Part shown: positions 55,489 to 64,000 of the stretch, in pieces
How the letters are laid out: each line of letters starts with the position of its first letter
Position numbering within the stretch: position 1 is the first letter of the stretch
Origin: Voacanga thouarsii
Lineage: Eukaryota; Streptophyta; Magnoliopsida; Gentianales; Apocynaceae
Length of the DNA: 64,000 nucleotides
Direction: 5' to 3'
Assembly: GCA_026120185.1 (NCBI GenBank)
Contig: JANUWF010001218.1
Location: 4,302,528-4,366,527 of the forward strand
Made by a program: the position numbers and the translations under genes
The notes under the pieces: generated by a model
Databases searched by the model: none
Told to the model about the DNA's origin: nothing
Seen by the model: the letters and a program-made list of their open reading frames with translations, nothing else

Positions 55489-58302
55489 ATGGCAACCCCT
55501 ATTGACAAGAATATCCTATCCCCGGTCCAAGTCGATGATAACTCTGTTTACTTTGGGCCCCGTCTTTTACATGCGAGAGGTTACAGCAGAACACTTATGG
55601 TTTGTCTTGCCTGCCGATTTTACCTTCCCTCTGCAACAAAACACTTTTACAACCGCCAATCTCCCCACCTCCTTCCATCATTGGCCTCACAAGCTCAAGA
55701 ATTATAGAGAATGGCGGGACCGTTGCTATGCCCGATTTGGGGCCATCTGGACACAGTGGGGAATTTTGGACGCCATCATGATGTCTGACTTCGAGATGAC
55801 ATTTGACCGCAACTTGTTCGCCGCCGTTCTTCCCTTTTGGTCCTCGACGATTAATGATTTCATCTTTCCGCACGAGATGTTTTTCCCTACCATTCTTGAC
55901 ATCTACACCATCCTCAACTTCGATGCGATGGCGATGAGATTCCGAGGCTCCATGATGAAGACAACCTACCGGCCGTTGAGGCTCGTCTGGACAAAGCCTC
56001 CTCTTCATACGGCAACTTCATCGCCACTCAGAGAGGGGTGGATGACACTCCTTCAAACCAAGAGCAAGCAGTCTTTCTATAGCTCTGGTTATATAAGTAC
56101 ATTATCTGCTCCCATTCTGCCGGTGTTAGCAACGAGTACCGATACTACGTATTAGCTCTGTTACGAAGCAAAAGGCGTTGCGACCTTACTTCTCTGGCCC
56201 TCGCCCTGGTCACCGCACCATTAACCAACCGATGATCGCCCTTTCGTCGGAGAGGATCCGACCAACCTTGGGGGCCCGCTCTGGATTGCCCAACTTTGGC
56301 TATACCAGTATCTGCCCAACTTTAGTGTCAGCCGAATTACAGGAGCCTACGCAAGCCCTTCTGAACAAGCGACTGGCTATCGGTTGTTGCGGGTCCCCCT
56401 GAACACTACCTCTGCCGAAACCATCGTCTCGTACCTCTACCAATGTCGAGACTTCCATGTTGCTATCTTCTTTCCATATGCTGCCTGCCAAGAAGGCCCC
56501 CTCTGGTTGAAGGGCCTATCGGAAAGCCCCGAAGCAACATAAGAAAATTTATGGGCCCGAATTATGTGCCCTCGAGAAATTCTTCTGGGGGCCAAGCCTG
56601 GAGCCTGAAGTGCTAAGACCTCTTGTGAGAGGTACAATCCCCATTGCTTCTCCCGCCAATTTGGGCTAATACAAGATATCCCCGCCGATTCGGGGCACGT
56701 CTCCTCCTTCTCCGTGAAGCCGGTGCTATCGGCTGAGGATGTACAAACCTTAGCCGATAGCACCTAGGCCATCCTGCGGTCCTTCAAATTCAAGCCCTTC
56801 CAGGTGGTGTTGGAGACTTCTCCTAACTTCAATTCATGGTGGAGACTGCTGAGTGGGGCCCTATTTTCCGACCCCGTAGGTGTCTGGCTTTTGCAAATTT
56901 CTGGGCCGACCACCGTTTTGCTTGAGACATCATCTGCTAAGAAAGGAAAACAAGTAAAACATCCTGTAAATCCTATAATAATGTCGGCCTTACATACTCT
57001 CTTGGTACAGAAAACTACTACTGCTGCTTTCGCCATCCCGGAGGAAGAAGAAGAAGAGATAGAGATCCCGTCCCTACTCTAGCGATAAAAAAGGAAGCAT
57101 GAAACACCGACTCCTCCCATATCCAAGGTTTGCTTCTGTCAATTCTTATTTTGCTCGGCTTCCTCAATATTCAATTTGTCTAACTACCAGTTTTAATCTT
57201 TTCTACAGAAGCGTAAACAAGGGATGGGACGTCCCGTTGTCATCGACACTTCTTCTGACTCAGAGGAAGACATTCCACTCTAATCTCTAGCCAAGAGGGC
57301 GGCTGAAAGAGATGTTCTTCCGATGATAGATATCTTATCGATGAAGACTACGGCTCCTCTTCCAACGGCTGACGTATCGGCTTTCCTACCAGCGACAGAC
57401 CTTCCGTCGGCTAAGGCATCGGCTCCAAAAAGTCCATCCCCTGTTCTGCCAAGGCCTGAAAAAGAACCAATGGCCGCTGTTATAGAAATAACTCTGCCTC
57501 CCCCCAGCCAGGGAGTTGAAGAGGCTGCTGCTCCTTTGCCGATGACGACGTTAACCTCAGCGCTGGACTTTCTTGATGGCCTCACCGGGACCTCTTTACC
57601 TACTGAGAAGTCCACCCTTGACAACGTAAGTCACGCCCTTTTGCGGATTGTACAATCAGCCGACCCGTACATGCCCCCTACGCTCGGGACTTGGTAATTG
57701 GGTGCCCGGGGCAAATGCGCTTCACGGGACGCTTCCTCTTAAACACGCAACATCGCCGAGATGAAGTCTATGATCGGCTAGAGCTTCGAAACTTCATCGA
57801 GAAAATGCAGCATTCACAGAAAGGGACCGCCGAGAGTCCATAAATCATCTTACACTTCTACGAGTTGATATTACGGAGAGAATAGGGAACATTAAATGGC
57901 TCGAGCGTCGATTATTGGAACTCCAGGAAGAACTTGACTTTGAGAGAAATGCCTTAGAGCAACGGTTTGAATCAGAAAAAGGGCTCCAAGAAACAGTCAA
58001 AGCCATTGATGACTCCAACCTCAAGCATAATGATGAACGGCTAATGCTGGAAGCAGAAGAGGAATCTCTCGAAGCTAAACTAACAAGCTCAACCGTTCTA
58101 CTGAATGAAATGAAGTCTGAGTGGGACCGTTTCGTGGCTAAATTGAACAAGATTCTTCATCCCTCGGCCACTAATGAAGCCGGTCCTTCTGAAACTCAAA
58201 CTGAGAAGACTGTCGTTGCGGCGGCTAAAACAGAGGTCCCAAAAGCAACCACCGATGAAGTCAACCTGCCCCCCAAGACAGAACCAGAGGCTGAGCCATA
58301 GA
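55489..58302 (+). pseudogene. Antisense ORF with plant mobile domain and coiled-coil tail (Tat element accessory ORF)
   Basis: ATG at 55489 opens MATPIDKNILSP. One frameshift near 55560 leads into HWPHKLKNYREWRDRCYARF, GAIWTQWGILDAIMMSDFEM and FDRNLFAAVLPFWSSTINDF with FIFPHEMFFPTILDIYTI. This is the plant mobile domain layout (PMD, also in MAIN/MAIL proteins), with the WR.WRD...G....I..DAI core. Decayed PMD blocks follow to 57080: CPREILLGAKPG (about 56560), FKFKPFQVVLETSPNFNSWW (open 56804-57082). A Pro/Ala/Ser-rich linker comes next (57323-57697). An acidic coiled-coil segment follows (57915-58301, LQEELDFERNALEQRFESEK). It faces pol tail to tail, 260 bp apart. The role of PMD in retroelements is not known. 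Frameshifts and stops break this copy. Confidence 0.8.
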
Positions 58303-58566
58303 TGGCTGAGGCAAGGCTTCCAATTCCTGATCCGCCGTCAACGGAAACTAACATGGTTGCTAGCCAAGATTCCGAATCAGAAGACCCAAATCGGCTAGCG
58401 ATTGTTCCGTATCAACCGATACAGATGCCTAACTTCCCCCTGATGATAGCTGATCCCCTTTTGTAATGATGCTTATAGCTATCTGATCGGCCTCTTGTGA
58501 TCAGCTCATCAATATACTAGAACCCCTTTTTTGATAGAACTTCCTGTTCAATTTTTTTTTTTTTTA

Positions 58567-59900
58567 TTCTCTAGTTTCTTCCCAAAACACCGGATAATAA
58601 TGTTTTAAGAACTTATCGTTAATTGCCTTGCCTGCTTCTTTTCCATCTGGTGTCATCAGGCGATAAGCCCCTCCATAAAAAATTTGAGTTATTAAGAATG
58701 GACCTTCCCACGAAGTAGACCACTTGTCATATCTCGAATCTTTTGGCGTAAGGGGCAAAATAGTCTTCCATACCATGTCCCCTTCTTGAAAGCTTCTTTC
58801 ACGGACTTTCCGATTGTACGCCCTTGCTACCTTCTCCTTGTGTCGTTTTATGTTCTCTAAGGCAATCCGGCGATCCTCCGATCTAAACTTAGGGCCAAAG
58901 CTGTCTGATATTCTTCAGTCGTTAGACCATGCTAATAGGCTATTCGGGCTAATTGCAACGATAACTCCACAGGTAACACAACATCCTGCCCATAAGTTAG
59001 TCTAAACGGGGTAAAGCCGAGTAGCGCCTTAGCAAGCATTCCGATGGGCCCATAATACTTCCCGCAAGTATCTCATGCCATCTCCTCGCATTATCTTCTA
59101 TCGCCTTACGGATCATGCCGATTAAAGTTTTATTCATTGCTTCGCTTGTCCGTTAGCTTCGTGCATAATAAGGAGAAGAGTGAAGCAACTTAACTTTGAA
59201 TTAGGTTAGAAAATTACGCACTCGATCCCTTGTGAACATCGTTCCTTGATCCGTTGTCACTCGTCTCGGGATTCCGAAACGGAAGAGAATGCTCGTCGAA
59301 GAAAGTTGATGACTCGTCGTTTGTGTCACCTTGATCAATGGTTGCGCCTCCACCCACTTGGTAAAGTAATCCATTGCCACCAGTATGAATGTGTGCCTTT
59401 TATCGAAGGTGGATAAATCTTTCCGATAATGACAAAGTCCATTCGCGGAAAGGCCAATGTTTAATGATCGGATGCAATTCCGTAGAAGGAGTGTGTAAGA
59501 GAGGACCATGCTTTTGGCAAGCTTCACAGCCCATAGCATAAGCATTACAATCTGTGGTCATCAATGGCCAAAAGAAATCATGGCGTTGAAGCGTCCATTT
59601 TAGTTTTGGGCCCGCTCGATGTGCTCGCATAGGCCTTCATGTACTTCTCGCCATAACCCGCAATGCTTCTTTTTTTGAGAGACACTTCAAAAGAACCCCG
59701 GTGTGACTCCGTCGGAACAAATCATTGTTGATCAAGGTAAAGCTAAGGGCCTTCCGTTTTAAGTCGCGAGATGTTTGACCAGTCGGGTTTTGTAGGTAAG
59801 AAAGAATCTCCTGTCGCCAATCATCTTGATATTCCGTCTCCGCTATCTGTTGGCACATTATGGCTTTCTTAAAACCTGAGACCATCCGAGCTAAATCATT
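58567..59900 (-). pseudogene. Gypsy integrase and C-terminal pol tail
   Basis: Minus-strand blocks: a zinc-binding start with HEGLCEHIERAQ and CEACQKHGPLLHT (59630-59400), and the catalytic core ILVAMDYFTKWVEAQPLIKV with the first Asp. RRVTTDQGTMFTRDRVRNFL holds the second Asp, then SEAMNKTLIGMIRKAI the Glu region with a changed neighbourhood. Four frame changes occur (59545-59201). The tail reads MVWKTILPLTPKDSRYDKWS, SWEGPFLI and GKAINDKFLKHYYPVFWEE (58776-58567). This integrates element DNA into the chromosome; no chromodomain is visible. Confidence 0.9.
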
Positions 59901-60845
59901 AGTGCCTTGATTTTTTGATCTGGGAATGTGAACCAGAACAACCTCCTGAAAATGCTGAAGTAACTTTTTTACCTCCTGCAACCTATTTGACAGAAATAGG
60001 TTAGTACATTTATAATCTCCTAATAACTGTCTGACAACCACTTGAGAATCTCCTAAAATTTTGACTACTTGGACCTCCAATGCCTTCAAAATCCGTAGTC
60101 CTAACAAAAGGGCATCATATTCCGCCTGATTATTGGTTGTTCCTTTTTTCAGCTCAAAGTAGACCTTACCCTAATGTCCATTTGGAGATTCGATAATCAA
60201 ACCTATGCCGGCCTTTTGTTAGGTGCTTGAGCCATCAAACTGCAAAACCCAAGGTTTTAAAGAAACGCACCTCTGTGTTGTACCTTCTTCTGTTTGTGGT
60301 ACTTCCAAAGAAGGATGTTCGGCTAAGAAATCTATAATAGCCTGTCTTTTGACTGCCCTTAACGGCACATGAGTTAGGGAAAAAGCATGCAATTTGACTA
60401 CACACTTCATAAGCCGTCCATTTAACAGGGACGACTCAAGCAAGAATTTAATTAAATCTACCTTGTACAAGACATATACTTCCCTAAATAACAAGTGATG
60501 TTCCAATTTTGTGCATGCATAGTGGAGAGATAAGCACAATTTTTTAATAGGAGTATACCTGGCCTCTGTATCCGATAGATTCCGACTATGATAGTACACT
60601 GCTCATTCAATTCCTTGTTGGTCATCCTGAGCTAATAAACTGTTGATGGATTCTTGTGTAGCTGAGATGTACAATTTCATGGGAGACCGGTTGTAGGGAG
60701 GTGCTAACACCGGTGGATGTGACAAAGCTATCTTTATCTGATCAAATGCTACCTGATGCTCAGGTTGCCAAATAAAATCTTGAGATAACTTTAATGGTAA
60801 TAAAGAGGAAAAAGTCTTCTGTTTACCTGCAGAATTTATTAGCAA
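59637..60845 (-). pseudogene. Gypsy RNase H and second (archaeal-type) RNase H
   Basis: First RNase H: FIWQPEHQVAFDQIKIALSH and LYISATQESINSLLAQDDQQ (60845-60603), then YHSRNLSDTEARYTPIKKLC (60599-60219). Second domain: WVLQFDGSST (near 60240), a decayed GLVI block and LLGLRILKALEVQVVKILGD with SQVVVRQLLGDYKC (60107-59637). VLVHIPRSKNQGTNDLA follows. This archaeal-type RNase H duplicate is the hallmark of the Tat lineage. Both are frame-broken by stops. Confidence 0.9.
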
Positions 60846-60896
60846 ACATCGTAGGAAATTTATCTTCCCCAGGAAACTCTGAAGCTCGTTCTTCGT

Positions 60897-61945
60897 CTAA
60901 GGAGGTCTTTCTTGTAGAATGTCTTTGGCTTTGTTTTGATCTATTTCAATCCCCCTCTGGTGTACTAAAAAGCCAAGGAAATTCCCAGTAGAAACTCCAA
61001 ATGCACACTTAGCAGGATTGATCTTCAAATGGTGCTTGCGCATTCGGAGGAACGCCTGTTCCAAGTCAGCTAAATGTCGTAAGAAATTGGAAGACTTTAC
61101 GACCAAGTCATCTATGTAGACCTCTATTGTGCTGCCGATAAGATCATGAAAGATGAGGTTCATAACCCGCTGAAAAGTGGCCCCAGCGTTCTTCAAACCA
61201 AATGGCATAACTACCCACTCGAATAAACTGATAGACCCTGGACAATGGAACGCTGTTTTTTGCATATCCTCCTCAGCTATGAATATCTAGTTATACCCTG
61301 AATAGCCATCCATGAAACTTAAAAACTGGTTACTCGCAGCGCGGAATCCACTAACATATCTGCCATCGGCATAGCATACTTGTCTTTCAGAGTAGCCAAG
61401 TTTATGTTTCTGAAGTCTATACAGATACGTAGTTGACCATTCTTCTTGATGACCGGCACAATGTTAGATATCCAATCTGCATATCGGCACGTACGGATGA
61501 ATCCACACCGAAGTAACCTTTCTATCTCCTCCTTAATTCTGGGTAACAACGTGAGATTAAAACGTCTTGCTGGTTGTTTATGAGGCTTAAAGCCTTCTTT
61601 GATAGCTAGACGATGCTCCACAATGCTTCTGTCCAATCATGGCATCTCATGATAGTCCTACGCAAAGCAATCTTTATACCTACGGATTAGACATGTCAAC
61701 ATATCTCTCTGCCCAATAGATAAATGTAGACTAACCTTGATTGTTCTATTCTCTCCCAGTTCTCCTATGTCTACTTCTGTTAACGGATCCTGAGCAATAA
61801 AACCAGGAGCTCGCCGGACCTCTGGATCCTCAGGCTGTAGGCCGTTTCCCCTTAGTTCTTCAGTCGTGATCAAGTTATGAGCCATAGTTAACTTGGCATA
61901 TTGGCTTGGATTAAAGGTCGGATGATAAAATACATCCTCGTTCAT
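60897..61945 (-). pseudogene. Gypsy reverse transcriptase
   Basis: Pre-RT linker: FYHPTFNPSQYAKLTM and LIRRYKDCFA (61945-61658). RT: SIVEHRLAIKEGFKPHKQPA, LRCGFIRTCRYADWISNIVP, KKNGQLRICIDFRNINLATL (61636-61319), then after stops VVMPFGLKNAGATFQRVMN and the active site VYIDDLVVKSSN (YIDD). FGVSTGNFLGFLVHQRGIEI closes the domain (61265-60897). All seven motif blocks are in place and only three stops break the frame, so this copy is less eroded than the left one. Confidence 0.94.
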
Positions 61946-61989
61946 GTGGATTTCTGCTGAAAATGGATTGGGATCGGCTAGGATTTGTT

Positions 61990-62320
61990 CTACCCAGTCT
62001 CTATCCTAGATCAACATCATTTAATGTAAAGTGGACGGTACGCAGCGGTTTGCATGAATCCAATCCCTGCCCAATAACACAGAATAAGCTGGTTTTGCAT
62101 TAATTACAAAAAAGACCGTCTTACTAGTTTTAGACCCGACTGTAACTTCAAATGTGATAACGCCTTCTGCCACAACTGCTTTTCCAGTGAAGTTAACCAT
62201 TTGCATATCGGTAGGAGATAAATTTTTCATATCTTTTCCCAATTGTTTCAATGTAAAGAAAGGCATTACATTCAGGACAACTCCAATATCAACAAAAATC
62301 TAAGTAAAAGGCTTGCCGTC
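61990..62320 (-). pseudogene. Gypsy retropepsin
   Basis: IFVDIGVVLNVMPFFTL near 62290 is the active-site block with DIG, where the left copy has DGG. Then NFTGKAVVAEGVITFEVTVG, FFVINAKPAYSVLLGRDW and IHANRCVPSTLH close the domain. The changed D-x-G suggests loss of activity, or a family with an unusual triad. Confidence 0.88.
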
Positions 62321-62468
62321 GTTGTGCGCTTTAATATATAAGGGCCTGAGGCGGTTGGCACCCTGGGTCCGTCTGAATTGGAAAGAGCATCCCCGCTTGT
62401 GGGACCTTGACATCCACCAATTCCACTGCCGCTTCTTCCTCCATATGAAAATCCTCTTCCATGGACTC

Positions 62469-64000
62469 CTAACGAGAGGTAGCTTGAAAACTTGTCGGCA
62501 AGACACTGAGCATATTTTGACCATTATCATGGTGTAATTGTTCTTCAACCCAAGCATCCAGAAGCCGCCTTTGTTGTGCCCACTTCTGCTGTTCTCGCCT
62601 TTTTTGGGATTTTGATGGTCGGGAATAACGACCAGGCAGAAATGGCTTCTCTTGGAGCACCTGCACTGTTAGTTTCTCTTCTTTGCCATAGAAATGTGCT
62701 ACAAATAAGGGAGAAGATAAACGGGTAAAAACAGATAGTTTACCATCCAATTTTTGGAATCCTTTCCCTATCCCCTCAAGTTTGTTGTTTCCTGTAGGTT
62801 CTTCATAATTCCTACCCGGCTTTGTTTGCAGCATGTGTGCATCAGCTAACAGAAACGGATCCGTGTCCACCAAAGTTTCTTCCTTTTTATCTTCAAACTT
62901 CAATCTTCCATCCCGGATAGCCTTCGAATGGTATTTCTGAAAACAACACAACTGTTGGTACCATGAGGAAAAGAATTATGCCATTTATAGTACCTTTTTC
63001 CTTTCAACTCTTCTTGGCTCGAGATTCTGTGTCCATAAGCCAAACGAATTTACTTATCTACTACTAGTTGGTCAAAGATTTGTTCAGTTTTTGAGACATC
63101 AAAAGAGTAAGATGGTCTTGACGTGGCAACTTCCTCCTTCCATTTGCCGGGCTTCAAATGTGGACACGTATAGGAGGAACCCTTTACCAACTCGGCCACC
63201 ATTACCTCTATAGCTTGCTCTTCATCGTTCTCATTGGTATCGTTTATGACTGATATCATTGTCTGGCTATGGGAGAATTTAACGGAACGCCTCTTCTCTT
63301 TCTCCTTGATCATCTCTTCTATTCTGACAACATGAGATAATAAACAGGATAAATCTGAGAAATCTTGGAGAATGAGTCGTTCTTTGAGTTGCAGATGCAT
63401 TCTGCTAATAGCAATTTTTGCACACTCTGTTTCTAGCAATTGGGTTGTGCATTTGGACTTAGTCTGCCGGAAATGCTCAATAAAATCCGCAACATCTTCC
63501 AATCCCTTCTGTTTTATTGCTAAAAGATCGGCAATGGAAACTTCCGATGTAGGTTTAAAGAACCGTTGGTGAAAAATTCTTTCTATGTCAGCCCATGAGC
63601 ATACAGAGTTAGGAGCTAGATTGGCATATCATGTGAACGCTGCCCCTGTTAAAGACAACGAAAACAGTTGTAATTTATGCCATTTATTATTTCCCAACTC
63701 ACCACATTGTGCCGTGAACCTTCCGATGTGTTCTATGGTGGACTTATTATCCTCACCAGAGAACGTAGTAAACTCTAGTAGTTTAAAACCTTGAGGGAGT
63801 ACTGCCATGGAGTCTACCCAATCGGGACAAGGTTTTTGGTATACGAGCTGACTCCATGACTGCCGACGAAATGCTTCCGTCATTACATCAACCGACTAGT
63901 ATAGCTGTTGAATCTGTGGTGAAGGACTTTGCATGACCGGTCGGGAACCTTGCCCCATGAAAGGCTCAGCACTTCCGACCCCTACCCTAGATAAGCCATT
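62469..64000 (-). pseudogene. Gypsy gag, N-terminus beyond the window
   Basis: It starts within the window at the right edge. Blocks: MTEAFRRQSWSQLVYQKPCP and FKLLEFTTFSGEDNKSTIEH (63883-63629). Next WHKLQLFSLSLTGAAFT, FHQRFFKPTSEVSIADLLAI and GLEDVADFIEHFRQTKSKC. RMHLQLKERLILQDFSDLSC and FDVSKTEQIFDQLVVDK follow (63502-63050). Then FRNTIRR and KAIRDGRLKFEDKKEE, with a basic tail (62951-62469). This is the gag capsid region and its C-terminal part. Relatives of each block can be found at 1383-2520 in the left copy. Confidence 0.9.

Larger units (their letters stand above)
54463..64000 (-). mobile_element. Tat-type Ty3/gypsy element with an antisense plant-mobile-domain ORF, 5' end beyond the window
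   Basis: Minus-strand order: gag (63999-62470), protease, RT, RNase H, a second archaeal-type RNase H, integrase and a C-terminal pol tail ending 58567. Facing it on the plus strand is an extra ORF (55489-58302), followed by the polypurine tract and 3' LTR. Two RNase H domains and an antisense ORF between pol and the 3' LTR are known from Tat-lineage elements. The same family is represented at 1-3512 and 12551-12690 on the plus strand. The coding frames contain numerous stops, so the copy is dead. Confidence 0.88.

Noticed and set aside
55595..56008. 137-codon minus-strand frame opposite the PMD region
   Set aside because: Shadow of the plant mobile domain frame, rich in Arg/Gly/His as expected for an antisense reading; no pol homology.

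Overview
The window is plant nuclear DNA, almost certainly from a dicot. It is AT-rich and made almost wholly of nested, decayed transposable elements. Several plant-specific gene families can be read in it (RWP-RK factor, NIK-type receptor kinase, FAR1/FRS, biosynthetic threonine deaminase, plant mobile domain), some with GT-AG introns. I see no rRNA, tRNA, CRISPR or bacterial operon, and no clearly intact host protein-coding gene. The genus cannot be told from the sequence.

Layout. 1-3521 and 12551-12690 are two halves of an old Tat-type Ty3/gypsy element (+). It is split by a 9.0-kb Mutator-like element (MULE, 3522-12541) with long terminal inverted repeats and a perfect 9-bp target duplication. 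The MULE carries captured gene debris, including a NIK-type receptor kinase fragment, and a minisatellite with a higher-order period. 13116-18468 is a young Ty1/copia element (+) with near-identical LTRs and 5-bp target duplications. Part of its gag-pol is replaced by an antisense, intron-containing RWP-RK (RKD-type) gene. 18474-27340 holds a small unrecognised coding-like patch, a hAT-type element (20570-22266), a 2.0-kb solo LTR (22694-24713) and a broken viroplasmin-like reading frame. 27341-36867 is an old, gutted Sirevirus-like copia element with an extra third-ORF region.

37007-38338 keeps three exons of a threonine deaminase pseudogene (-). 39429-47013 is a FAR1/MULE-transposase-like pseudogene (-), cut inside its SWIM zinc finger by a complete but mutated copia element (40542-45221, also -). 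47632-54400 holds a hairpin MITE, old dispersed repeats, a TRIM-like mini-retrotransposon and a hAT element with a perfect 8-bp target duplication (52541-53514). 54463-64000 is a Tat-type gypsy element on the minus strand, running off the right edge. It has dual RNase H domains and a convergent antisense ORF (55489-58302, +) with a plant mobile domain.

The genes do not form a pathway. The layout records serial insertions: gypsy then MULE; FAR1-like gene then copia; a host-like locus then hAT and a solo LTR. The most unusual object is the copia element that carries a whole antisense RKD-type gene from 5' leader to poly(A) signal. Its LTRs differ at only about four aligned positions, so the element seems to have moved recently although its own coding capacity is broken.
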